From the NCBI RefSeq assembly GCF_901827175.1, contig NZ_LR594662.1:558001-622000 (forward strand): a stretch of DNA of 64,000 nucleotides, given 5' to 3'. The position numbers were made by a program, and so were the translations under genes. Each line of letters opens with the position of its first letter. Within the stretch, counting starts at the first letter, position 1. The notes beneath the pieces were generated by a model that worked only from the letters and a program-made list of their open reading frames with translations, did no database searches and had not been told where the DNA came from. Origin of the DNA: Variovorax sp. RA8. GTDB taxonomy: Bacteria; Pseudomonadota; Gammaproteobacteria; Burkholderiales; Burkholderiaceae_C. Positions 35,104-45,221 of this stretch are shown here, piece after piece.

Positions 35104-36745
35104 GGGCGGTCTCGAAGAGCTGGATGCCAAGCGCGGTGGCCCGCAGGTCTCCGCTGCCGTCGGGCTCACGGGCCAGGGCGCCGACATCCCACAGGATCTT
35201 GATCGCTTGCCGGATACGGGGATTGGTCTTTGCGGGCACGGGGACGTCACCGCGTGCCTCGATTCCCCGCTCGGTGGGATGGATTCGGAAGGTGGCGGTC
35301 GAACTCTGTCGCAGCTTGCGCAGTGCGACGCGCAGATGAGTTTCCAGGATCCAGGCGACCAGGTCCGCGACGACGGCTGAAAGCGCCATGTCGTTCCATT
35401 TCACGCAGCGCTCCCGAAACGATCTCAGGTTGATCGGAGAGTCCTGAAGCTGCGTAGGGTCCATGGCCAGATGGCCATAGGCGGGGATATCCTGGTTCTC
35501 CCGCATCCGAAGAAGCGCCAGTACGCTCACGACGGACGCCAGGAAGGCAGGCTCCCGGTCCAACTGCTGGCGCTCCCTGGAAACGCGGGCAGCAGCCCAT
35601 GCCAACTCGTGCCCGTCGGCCATGAAGTCGCCGAGCGGCGGTGCGCCGGATTCCAGCGAACTGCACAGCGCGCCAAAGGTCTTTGCCTTCAGCTTGCCCA
35701 GTGCCTTGAGGAGTTCGGGGTGCCTCGCCAGCGACTGGCTGAATTCTTCGATGGAAGCCGGCGGCGTTGGCTCCGTTGCCAGCGCGTTGAGCGAGATGGC
35801 GAAGGCCTTCTGCATCGCAACGGACATCAGGTCATTCCGGACATAGTAGGCCCAGGCCGACCGGGTGGGGGCCAAGGGCGTTGGAGGGCGCCATTCTGTG
35901 CGGTCCGCGAGGGTTTCTGTGTAGACGGCTGCGCGGAAAGTCGGTTCGTCGAGAGCTGAGAGTTCTGCCGCCTGCAATGCACCGGCCAGATGCAGCAAGA
36001 GCGCCAGACTCTTGCGCCGCTGGACTCCTTCTGCCTCGAACTCGGACTTCCGGTCGAAGAGGATGTCGAGCAAGGCAGCCTGTTCGCCTTGCCGCTGGGG
36101 CAGGCAACAAGGGCAGAAGTCTTGGAGCGCATCCAGCGTCTGCGCTGAAACAGTGTCGGCATCCACGGCTTGCCAGAAGGCACGACCGTCGACACCCATG
36201 TCGAACGCCCGCGCGATCGGCTCGCCGCGCTCATGTGTGTAGCTCAGCCATGGCTTTTCGACTGCGGCCAAGATGTCGAGCTGCGTCAACGTCCCCGCGT
36301 AATACTGACCGAGGCCGCCAAGCTTGTTGGCGAAATAGCGCTCGCTGGAGTCCTCTCGGGTCGCGTAGGTCGAGAGACGAACCGACTGTCCTTCGCCGAT
36401 CAACTTGACTGCATCGTTGAGCGTGTCCCGTCCGACCATCGCAGGCCCGTGGCGTGCTGCGTCGTCGCCCATGACTTGCGCATGGCGCTCGGCGATCATC
36501 GTAAAGAGGCAATCGGCTTTCCGGTAACCCTCCACGAATGCGTTGAAGTTCTCGCGGTGGCTGTCACGCTCCGCGTATGAGCGGATCAACCATGGATAAA
36601 AACTGTAGTACCGGGCTCTGTCAGTGACATTCGTAATGCCGGGAAGCAGCTGCGAGTAGATCAGGATGCACGGGCCTTGCGTACCAACGTGGTCTAGACC
36701 ACCTATGGTGTGCGGAGGTAATACCCAGCTGGTTTTGATTGCCAT
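35096..36745 (-). CDS. DUF6361-like protein, 549 aa
   Basis: A 549-residue soluble protein starting MAIKTSWVLPPHTIGGLDHV. The N-terminal stretch QLLPGITNVTDRARYYSFYP then WLIRSYAE resembles the PG-T-x-RARY-F-PW pattern of DUF6361 proteins. The rest is helical with FCPCCLPQRQGEQAALLDIL, a possible CxxC zinc site. The final 90 residues look like a winged helix (GIEARGDVPVPAKTNPRIRQ AIKILWDVGALAREPDGSGD). It lies between the helicase and PLD genes and is coupled to the latter. DUF6361-like genes co-occur with nucleases and helicases in defence loci; the assignment here is by motif only. Confidence 0.6.
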   Translation of the reverse strand: MAIKTSWVLPPHTIGGLDHVGTQGPCILIYSQLLPGITNVTDRARYYSFYPWLIRSYAERDSHRENFNAFVEGYRKADCLFTMIAERHAQVMGDDAARHGPAMVGRDTLNDAVKLIGEGQSVRLSTYATREDSSERYFANKLGGLGQYYAGTLTQLDILAAVEKPWLSYTHERGEPIARAFDMGVDGRAFWQAVDADTVSAQTLDALQDFCPCCLPQRQGEQAALLDILFDRKSEFEAEGVQRRKSLALLLHLAGALQAAELSALDEPTFRAAVYTETLADRTEWRPPTPLAPTRSAWAYYVRNDLMSVAMQKAFAISLNALATEPTPPASIEEFSQSLARHPELLKALGKLKAKTFGALCSSLESGAPPLGDFMADGHELAWAAARVSRERQQLDREPAFLASVVSVLALLRMRENQDIPAYGHLAMDPTQLQDSPINLRSFRERCVKWNDMALSAVVADLVAWILETHLRVALRKLRQSSTATFRIHPTERGIEARGDVPVPAKTNPRIRQAIKILWDVGALAREPDGSGDLRATALGIQLFETAHG

Positions 36746-36859
36746 GGATTCTCGATTCAAATTTAACACCGGTGGTCTAAAGGGCAGTCGCCTTCGCTAC
36801 TGGCGACCAAGCGCCTGCAACTCATCAGCAGCCGACGTCGCGGTTGGATCACCTACATC

Positions 36860-39800
36860 TCAGACGTCTACCCGGACTTCCGCAAGCGGCGTTTCCCAGT
36901 GATCTGCCTGTAGGGCCGGCCAGTACTCTTCGGGCGTCTGAGACCGCGTTCGCACCATTACCGCAACCACGGTTGCGACCCCTCGTTGGAGAGGCGTCGC
37001 ATCTACGCTTGCGGCCAGCCGGCCAACGATCTGTCCAGAGGGCGAATGGACGTATCGTCCTTTCACCTCGACTACATCTCCGGTCCGCAAAGCGGCGATC
37101 GCGCGATGAATTGGCTGCGTCAACGACGCGCGTCCAGCAAATCCAATGTCCACGCTGGCCGGGCCCAGCATGACGTATTGGCGCTCAAGATCCGCGCGGT
37201 GCTGTGGTCGGGCACGCGGCAGCTGATCCTGTACCCCATCTATGGTCCCCAGATCAGCGAGATAGGGATTGCGTCCACCCTCTGCGCGCATCAAGCTAAG
37301 CGACTGTCGAGCGCGCGTCATGGCCACGTAGAGAAGTCGCCGTTCATCTTCTTCATCCCAGCGCCAGTCAGCGCAGTCCATCACGATGACGTGGTCAAAC
37401 TCCAGGCCCTTGGCAGCATGTGCAGTCATTACTTTGATGGCGCTGTCGCGGCCATCCCGTCGCATTTCGCCAGCAGCTTCGTAGAACAGGTCGAGCGCTT
37501 CGGCTGCTGGAACGATGTCTGCTTGCAGCGAGGAGGCGACGTCATCGACGATGTCTAGGAGATCCAGCAGCGCGGCGTTTCTGGGCTGAGCGCGTTGCAG
37601 ATAGCTCAGGGATCTGCGTAGCGCGCTGAGGCGCAACATGCGCAGCTGTCGCCGTCTCAGTGCCTGGGCTAGTGCCCAGCCTTCGCGAGTCCGCATCAGC
37701 GTGATTTGTCCCTTGGCCGCTTCTGGGCCGGTGATCTCGCAGGGCAGTCCTTCGACATCGCAGATAGCCCTCATCTTTTCCAACGGGGCGTGTGTGCGGC
37801 AGAGCACCGCGATTTCCGAGAGTTTGACCGTCGGATCGATGCGCCGGATGCGCTCGATCTCTGCGTGAACCAGTTGGGCCTGGAGGTTCGGGGCCGGAGG
37901 GCTAGTGATCAACCGTACTGCGCCGCGGCCTTGCTTGTCGATCGCGGCCCACCTACCACCCGGTAGATCATCCTTGCGCCGAGCGTCGATCCGAATCGGG
38001 TGATCGACCTTCATGCGGTCCGCACCGCGCTGGATCACGTGGTTGGCGGCCGAGATGATGTTCTGGGTGGAGCGGAAGTTTTCAACCAGGTAGGTGAGCT
38101 CTCCCTCATAGTCGGACCGGAAGCGCCGGATGAACTCGATGTTCGCGCCTTTAAAGGAGTAGATGTTCTGGTCATCATCTCCCACGGCCATGATGCTCAG
38201 CTTGGTGTCGGCGTCTGATCGCCGGCGGCCGGCAGGGCGCTGACCAGCGCGTACTGCTGCGCGTCGATGTCCTGGTACTCGTCGACGAAAATGTATTCGT
38301 AGCCTTGCAGTAGCCGATCGCGGATCTCGTCCGCGTCGATCAGAGCCGAGCTCTTGCCTTCGAGCAGATCGATGGCGTCCTGGAGCATCTTCCTGAAGTC
38401 GACACTGCTGGAGGTGCGCTCCGCGCCGGCCAGGCTGGTCCCTGTCAAACGCAACGCGATGGCGTGGTAGGTCATGACCAACACACCGCGCGCATCGTCT
38501 CCGGCGAGCGTCAGCAGTCGGCGGCGCAATTGGATGGCCGCTCCCCGGTTGTAGGCCAGCGCGATGATGCATCCCGGATTCACGCGCTGAACGCGAAGCA
38601 AGTAAGCGATGCGGTGGACGATCACCCGCGTCTTGCCGGAACCCGGACCCGCTAAGACCAAGTGATTACCTGTCCGCGGCTGTGTAACCAGGGCCTGCTG
38701 CACTGGGTGCTGCAGGTCATCAACAATGCGCAGATAGGACTCGTCGGTAGTCTTGCGCTCGAGTAGGTCCGCGCGTCCGCGAAAGAATTCCTTGATGAAC
38801 TGCTTGTGGGGCAGTGTGAAGTAGGCTTTGACCAGGGCAAGCGCCTTCGCCGGATCTTCCGCGCCCAGCTTGGCGTACTCGTGCATGACGTGCGTCTGCA
38901 GCGTCCGTTCCTTGTAAAACTCTTCCAGAGGCGCAAACGATGCTTGGTTGAACCGCCTGGAGGTGTCCTCGTCCATCTGGATGGTCATCGCAGAGCGGAA
39001 GACGGATCTACCTTTGTCCAATTCGAGCACACGAGTCTGGTGAAGGTAGAGCAGCGCATTCTCCAGCGCCACGTCGGGCTCGCGCAGTTGGGTTTTCATA
39101 ACCAAATCGTCACTGAGCGCGTCGATCAGTGCCTGGGCCTTGCACTCCACCAGGCATGCTCCTTTGACGCCGTCTGGGACCTCTGCAAGCAACCGGGTGA
39201 GCGTGACTTGGGCGACGGCACGTCGCAGTTCGCAGATTCTGCGAATCTGGGACCAAGGGCGACGCAAGGTGACGCGCAAGGTGTCATCGCCCAGCGACTG
39301 CAACTGGATCATGCTGCGCTTGTCGTTACCAGAGCCGAAACCGTCGGCCATGGCTCGCAAGCAGGCTCGGACCTGAGTGGGGTCGAGTTGCCCCTTTTCG
39401 TCGTCGAGTTTCAGACGGCCGCGCAGCTCAGTGCAGATCGCTCGGAGGTTTAGATGTTGTTGCGCTTCGTCTTGATCGGCGTCAGGGGCGTTCTCAGCCA
39501 TGAGCTCGACGAGCGCCTTCTCCATGGCGCTCAGATATTCCAGACGGGATGCGGACGCGCCCCTTACGCCACGCATCAGGCGCACCGTCAGTCCGAGGTC
39601 ATTGACTAAGATCCCTAGCTTCGCCAACTGGTGAACGATGCGGAAGCATTCCTCCGGTCGGATGCCCGCGTTGAGCATGAGCTCGTCGGTGCTCAGCCCC
39701 TCAGGGGTGTCGGACCGGAACAGGGCTGTGGCGACGGCGAGAAATTTCTGTTGAACGCTGGCCGAGAAATCCGCCTTGTCGATGCGCTCTTTGGCTTCCT

Positions 39801-42033
39801 GCAGTGAGGTCACCCGAAGACTGGCAGGGAAGACTTTGGTGGCGTTCTCGTTGCGCTTCAAGAAACCATGGCGCTCAAGCCACGACAGAGCTGTGGTGAC
39901 CTTGGTGGAGGCGTCAGGGGCATCGATCTCTATGCCGGTTCCGACGCTTTGCGCGAGCAGCTCTTTCGCTGAGATGACGATCTCGTCTTTTCCCAGCTTC
40001 TTGGCCTGGAAGCGCAAGGCACGGAGCAGTCCGATGAAATCTCGCTGCGATAGCTGGGAGGTGGAGGACAGGCGGAACTGGGTTTCCACATCCTTGGGGT
40101 CGAACAGCAGGACACATTTGGCTTCGTCCCCATCGCGCCCGGCTCTTCCAGCCTCCTGAAGATAGTTCTCCAGGGAACCAGGAATTTCGGCATGGATCAC
40201 CAGCCGAACGTTGGGTTTGTCCACACCCATGCCGAACGCGTTGGTGGCGGCGATCACCTGCAGCTCGCCGTCTAGGAAACGGCGCTGGGTCTCTTTGCGC
40301 AGATCAGCGGTGAGCCCTCCGTGGTAGCAGCCGCATACGATGCCCTGTTGCGCGACGATCTGTGCGATGGTCTCAGCGCTCTTGCGCGTGGCGCAGAAGA
40401 CTACGGCAGCGTCTTCTTGTCGCAAGCCATCGCGTAGCAGCTCCACGATGCGCTGCGGTTTTTCACCGCCCGAAGTCGGCACTACGGCATAGGACAGGTT
40501 GGTGCGCTCGTGGCCGCCGAGGAATGTCTCCAGTTTGATCTGAAGGCCTTCCTGGAAGTGGTCGCACAGGTCCTCGATGACGTCCGGCTTGGCAGTGGCG
40601 GTAAAACAAGCGATCGGTGCTTGCCCAGGAAACTGCTCCCGGATGAAGCGCGAGACGTACAGATAGTCCGTGCGGAAGTCGTGCCCCCATTTGGACAGGC
40701 AGTGGGCTTCGTCGAAAACCCAGGCCGCGATCTCCCGCATGCGGATGGCTTCGACGAACGTCTTGCTTCTGAACTGCTCGGGTGAGACGAGCACGATGCC
40801 GATGTCGCCCAGGCGAATACGGTCCAGCACATCTCGTCGTTCCAGCGGGGTGAGCATCCCATTGACGGTTGCCGCGCACTGGATGTCGGCTTTCATCAGG
40901 TTGTCCACCTGATCTCGCATCAGCGACTGCAGCGGCGAGATGACGACGGTGAGCCTCCCTGAGCGGCGATAGTGAACGAGGGCTGGGAGCTGGTAGCAAA
41001 TGGATTTGCCGCCGCCGGTGGGTAGGACAGCCAACAGGCTCTCCCGTGCCAGTCCTGCACTGACGATCGCGCGTTGAAGCGATGAGCCATCGGTGGTTGT
41101 CGGGTGCGCTCGGAAGCTTGGCTTGCCGAATAAAGAGGACAGCTGCGCTTCAGGATTGTGGTTCCGGCGGCAATATGGGCAGTTGGTCTGACCGCAGTCG
41201 ATCTCCCGTAGCTGTGCGATCAATTGCCTGACGGCGGGCAGTTCGTGGAAGACCCAGTGGGGGAGGATGGAGTTTCCTCCCGCGACGCGAATCCAGCCCA
41301 GGGCAAACGCGATCGACCAAGGGTCGTGGCTGTCGAAGGAAGTCCCTATGTCGGCGACCAGCGACTGCAACCGGGTGGCGCAGCAGCGATCCGCAAAACG
41401 GCTGGCAACGATCGGCCCGACCGCCTCGCCAGCGGGAGCGGTCTCGTCACGCACCTGAGCCAACAGCGTCGCCATGCTCTCGTCGTTGCGAAGCAGGAAG
41501 TGCAGCAATGCCAGCCACCAAGGCTCCTGCTCGTTCGCCTCCAGCAGCGCTTCGACGGCCTCTTCGAACACGTTGAGCGCCACCCGAGCGTCCTTTGTCG
41601 GGTTGTTGCGTTCGTCGGAGAGCAGCTTGTAGCCCTTCACCAGCCGGTGATATGGGTTGCTAGGGAAGGCGAGGGCGGACAGTTCCAGAGTGTCCAGCAT
41701 GGGCCAGCGCAGGCATTCCAGCTGCGGCAGTTGGTCGCGCATCAGCGGTATGTCGTGGCGCTTGAGGTTGTGGCCCAGAAGGACCTGGCCGTCACGGGCA
41801 AAGCTGTTGAGGGATACCGCCACCGTGGCTGCTCTGGCAGGGGAACAGGCGCTGCGGTAAGCATCCGAGTTGTCCGATCGGACGGCGCCGACAGCAAAGA
41901 TCTGGTTGCCCTTTTCAGGATGGGCTTCAACGTCGACGGAAACAATTCGACCCTCGGCGGCGATGCGCCGAGCACGTGCATGCAAGGAGTCGAGGGCAGG
42001 CGTTTCCAACGAAGGCCGGGCGAACAGCAGCAA
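36860..42033 (-). CDS. exonuclease-RecQ-UvrD triple-domain helicase, one frameshift
   Basis: The reading frame stops at 38197, but the next frame continues perfectly. Replacing a lost G near 38232-38236 (CTGCC to CTGGCC) joins ...QQYALVSAL with AGRRRSDADTKLSIMAVG, giving about 1,724 residues. Domains in order: a DnaQ-like exonuclease (VSVDVEAHPEKGNQIFAVGA; GHNLKRHDIPLM; about 30-170); a CxxC element (TNCPYCRRNHN); RecQ (LPTGGGKSICYQLPALVHYR about 335; FDEAHCLSKWGHDFR); then UvrD (LVLAGPGSGKTRVIVHRIAY about 1130; FVDEYQDID; IYSFKGANIEF; VMTAHAAKGLEFDHVIVMD; VAMTRARQSL). The TTG start at 42033 is uncertain. It is divergent from the DUF3883 gene. Two helicase motors plus a nuclease in one chain suggest DNA processing in defence. 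Confidence 0.88.
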
Positions 42034-42144
42034 GTGTGAGAGTAGGGCGTTGTAACATAGTGTTGTTTCCCCACGGCAGGATGTTTGCCACCCTGACCCA
42101 TATGGCGGTATTTATGCCGCTAAAGCGGCTCTTCCAGAACGCTG

Positions 42145-43286
42145 ATGGCTGTTGAACTATCGCGCCTCCAAAGTCCTGCTGCCATTCAAGCTGCACTGGA
42201 TGAGTTTTCCCGCCTTGGTCGAACGGTGTTTCTGGCGCGATACGGGTTTGGAAAGTCGCGCGATTTTCTGGTTCGTGATGGAAAAACCGGACAGTTGTGC
42301 GATTCCAAAGCGATCGTTGGAGCAGCTTTTGGGTATCAGTTTCCTGACGAGGGCCCGCTCAAACCCGCCGACTTTTCCGGCGGGGAGGCCACCGTCGTTC
42401 CCAAGCTGCAACGCCTCGGCTTCGAGGTCGTGCGCATCGGTGAGGACTGGACGTCGGACGAGGTGCAAGCCACGGTCGCGTCGTACTTCGAGATGCTCCG
42501 ATTGGAGGCTGCGCAGCAGCGCTTCACCAAGACGGAGTTCAATGCGCAGCTTCGCCAGCATCTGCGAGGGCGCAGCAAAGGTTCGGTTGAGCTGAAGTAC
42601 CAGAACATCAGTGCCGTCTTACACGACCTGGAGCTGCCCTTTATCCGCGGCTACAAGCCTCGTAGCAATGCACAGCTCCTTTTGCGGCAGGCGGTCCAGC
42701 AATTCGTCGTGGATCAGCCGAGCCTGGTATCTCAGGTTGTCGATGCGATGGAGGAGGTCCAGGGGCCAGGCCAACAGGCTTTTCACGCCTCCGTGGTGGA
42801 ACCCCCGAATCTTGAGACGGTGGTGGAGGTGGCAAAGGAGGGGCCTAAGGTCAGGTTTCCGCGCAAAACGAACTGGGCTCAGCGCGACGAGGCGAACCGA
42901 AATCTTGGCCGTGCCGGTGAACAGTGGGTCATCGGCTTCGAGCAGCGGCGGCTCGCAGACGCCGGGTATCCGGAACTATTTCAGCAGTTGGACTGGGTCT
43001 CGGATCGCCTCGGTGACGGGATTGGCTACGACATCCTCTCGCATGAGCGGCCCGGCGAGCATCGCTTCTCGAGGTCAAGACCACCAACGGTGGCCATGCT
43101 TCCTCCTTCATCATCAGTCGCAACGAGTTGGACTTTGCCGCAGAGGCGGAGGAGGCGTTTCATCTCTATCGTGTGTTTCAGTTCCGCGATGAGCCAAAGC
43201 TCTACATCCTCAAGGGCAGCTTGGTAGACCAGGTTCATCTGGAACCCATTGACTATCGAGCTTCGTTCCGACGTTTAGTGGGGTGA
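42145..43286 (+). CDS. ScoMcrA-like head + DUF3883 protein, one frameshift
   Basis: Residues 1-105 resemble the N-terminal head domain of ScoMcrA-type restriction proteins (LDEFSRLGRTVFLARYGFGK, CDSKAIVGAAFGYQF, DFSGGEATVVPKLQRLGFEV). A helical middle follows. The C-terminus is a DUF3883 nuclease-like domain (NLGRAGEQWVIGFEQRRLAD, then LEVKTTNGGHASSFIISRNE). The frame shifts at TTCTCGAGG (43066-43070): one missing C turns FLEVKTT into FSRSRPP. Restored length is about 380 residues. E-V-K is the likely catalytic end. It is divergent from the helicase and directly upstream of the HIT gene. Confidence 0.82.
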
Positions 43287-43292
43287 TCTGCA

Positions 43293-43541
43293 ATGACTGA
43301 AAAGCCTTGCCCCTTTTGCGCCTTGCCTGCTGAGCGTGTCCTGGGGCAGAACGCCAACGCGCTCTGGATTCGTGACGGCTTTCCCGTTTCGCCTGGGCAT
43401 AGTCTGGTGATTCCCAAGCGTCACATCGGCTCCTTCTTCGAAGCCAGTCCGCAGGAACGCGCCGCACTGTTGGAGCTACTGGATCAAGCCCGGGCAGCTG
43501 CAGGGACTGAGTTTCACCCGGATGGATTCAACATTGGGGTA
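43293..43541 (+). pseudogene. HIT-family protein, 5' half
   Basis: Encodes MTEKPCPFCALPAERVLGQN through AGTEFHPDGFNIGV, the first 83 residues of a small HIT hydrolase. The CxxC zinc pair and GFPVSPGHSLVIPKRHIGSF are typical. Downstream bases are not HIT sequence but the reversed complement of the neighbouring gene. The catalytic half (PHLHIHLIPRFLGDQSDPRG) is present in opposite orientation at 43711-43854. Joining the pieces gives a normal 130-residue HIT protein. It starts seven bases after the DUF3883 stop, so it belongs to the same operon. Confidence 0.88.
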
Positions 43542-43756
43542 GTCAGCGAAAGTTCGGACCCGTCGTCCGCCCCCAATTCCACAGCGAGATCGGAGAGCAC
43601 GATCAGCAACGCAAACTTGTAGGTGGCCGTGAAATCGCCCTCGGCAAAGAGGCGCTGGAGCTTCGTCAGGAATTCGAGTTGCTGCTCCGCAGATGGGGAG
43701 GTTTTAGCGATCAATCGCGCGAACTCCAGTAGTCCGCTTTGTCTGGAATCACCCAT
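43542..43756 (-). pseudogene. HNH protein N-terminus (inside inverted segment)
   Basis: Seventy-one residues from MGDSRQSGLLEFARLIAKTS to DGSELSLT, on the minus strand. It is followed in its present orientation by HIT antisense. In the un-inverted order it joins IRQIAERFVQLYWRHALPYG at 43855. Its ATG would overlap the HIT 3' end (CGATGG), showing the original genes were coupled. Confidence 0.85.
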
Positions 43757-43854
43757 CGCACACCACCCCGTGGGTCAGACTGGTCACCCAGGAAGCGCGG
43801 AATGAGATGGATGTGAAGGTGGGGCACTGTCTGCCCCGCAGCGGCGCCATCATT
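43711..43854 (-). pseudogene. HIT-family protein, 3' half (inside inverted segment)
   Basis: Minus-strand NDGAAAGQTVPHLHIHLIPR then FLGDQSDPRGGVRWVIPDKA and DYWSSRD before a TGA at 43711. The HxHxH active-site motif lies here. It cannot be translated with its own start in the present orientation. Confidence 0.88.
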
Positions 43855-44746
43855 GATCCGGCAGATCGCGGAGCGATTCGTGCAGCTGTATTGGCGGCAC
43901 GCACTGCCTTATGGGACAGGGCAGCCCCACGCGAGACCAGGCGTGCTTGTACAGAATCTGGGAGTGCAAGCAGCCGTTCTTACGGCCATCGAGGAGTTTC
44001 GGTGCACATCGAGCTCGACGACGCTTCAGCAGGCCCGCAGCGAGGCCGCTTACGGGCCCTTGCTTTCCAAAGTTGCAACGGTGGTTTCTGCGCAGCCTCT
44101 GAGCTATCTGCAGAATTTCGGGGGCATCACCGACCCGTTCCTGTACCAGAGACCAGGGCGTGGCATCGTGGTGTTGAAGCCGAATGTCAGCTATTGTCTG
44201 CGCCGTTTTCACCCTCTGGTGCAACACTTGGCCCGCAATCACTGGGTGGGTCACGTCAAGGCCAATCGACGAAACCACGGGATCTTGGGCGATGCCGGGG
44301 ATCTAGAGGATTTTCTTTTTGGAATCTCTCGGCAGTCACTTTCTATCATTGGTGCCGGCCTGCGGAAGCTAGATGGTCCGCGGTGCTTTTACTGCGGACA
44401 AGGGCTGCACGAGGCTGACGTCGATCACTTCGTTCCGTTCGCGCTGTACCCGCGCAACCTTGTGCACAACTTCGTGTTGGCACACCCGGAGTGCAATAGG
44501 AGCAAGTCGGACTCTCTTGCCGGCAAGGTGCATCTGGCGCGATGGCTCGATCGGTTAACAGCGCGCTCACCACAACTTGCTGAGATCGGCGCAGTCGCGG
44601 GCGTGGTCACTGACGAGGAGGCCGCCCATCGCGTTGCGGCTTGGGGCTATGGCAACGCACATGCAGCGCAGGGGCGGGCCTGGGTCAAGGCCTCGAATTA
44701 CGAGGTTATCGATTTGGGTTATTTGCAGCGCTTGGCTAGCCCATGA
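43855..44746 (+). pseudogene. HNH endonuclease-like protein, C-terminal part
   Basis: About 297 residues in the plus frame from IRQIAERFVQLYWRHALPYG to ...LGYLQRLASP. An HNH zinc-finger nuclease motif lies at about residues 180-222: CFYCGQGLHEADVDHFVPFA, then LVHNFVLAHPECNRSKSDSL. The natural N-terminus (71 residues) is in the inverted segment; the full protein would be 368 residues. A methionine near 43853 could start a shortened product, so residual expression is possible. It ends the operon DUF3883-HIT-HNH. Confidence 0.85.
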
Positions 44747-44861
44747 ACTTGTGGTTCATATTGCAAGTTGGCACAACAGGAGCACATACGCTAGGACTAC
44801 TCGCCGCCATTGGGGAATGTGAGGAGGCTCTGCGGGTGTGCCGCTTCCGAGTCGGCCGCAG

Positions 44862-45104
44862 CTAGGCTCCAGCCTTGACCAGAACCGCGATCGCGATCTC
44901 GGGATGTTGTTTGCAAGCGCGACACCAGTCCAGATAGAACAGCACGTCCATATACCGTTCGCCTCGCTCGACCTTTGATACATGGGACTGGTCTACTTTG
45001 AGCCGTACTCCAAGTTCCGCCTGCGTCAAGCCAGCTGAGCGCCGAAGGGAGCGCAGATGCTTTCTTAGCACCTCATATCGGCGATGGTGAATGGACGGTG
45101 GCAC
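44862..45104 (-). CDS. small XRE-family HTH protein
   Basis: About 80 residues ending ...HPEIAIAVLVKAGA, with the HTH LRSLRRSAGLTQAELGVRLK then VDQSHVSKVERGERYMDV. The start is uncertain: a GTG at 45104 (VPPSIHHRRY) is the best choice, and the open frame runs much further upstream without coding character. It is divergent from the XRE-cupin gene at 45222 and closes the helicase locus on its right. Confidence 0.75.
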   Translation of the reverse strand: MPPSIHHRRYEVLRKHLRSLRRSAGLTQAELGVRLKVDQSHVSKVERGERYMDVLFYLDWCRACKQHPEIAIAVLVKAGA

Positions 45105-45221
45105 TTCTCGATGCTCAGACGCCAATCGAAAAAGGCCATTTCGCCCTTTTTTGATTATCATGGGCAGCAGAGAGAAATGCTGTTTTGGCCTTTCTCGAGA
45201 TTCTTCTGCTGTGAGATTCAA

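Larger units (their letters stand above)
43542..43854. other. inverted 313-bp segment spanning the HIT/HNH junction
   Basis: Reverse-complementing exactly 43542-43854 restores two frames at once. On the left GGGGTA joins AATGATGGC (GV-NDGAAAG). On the right CTTTCGCTGAC joins GATCCGGCAG (LSLT-IRQIAERF). Shifting either edge by one base breaks the match, so the limits are unique. I see no inverted repeats at the ends. Confidence 0.9.

Noticed and set aside
43542..43854. Inverted segment as a classical phase-variable promoter switch
   Set aside because: No inverted repeats at the ends, the segment lies inside coding sequence, and no adjacent invertase with matching sites is evident.
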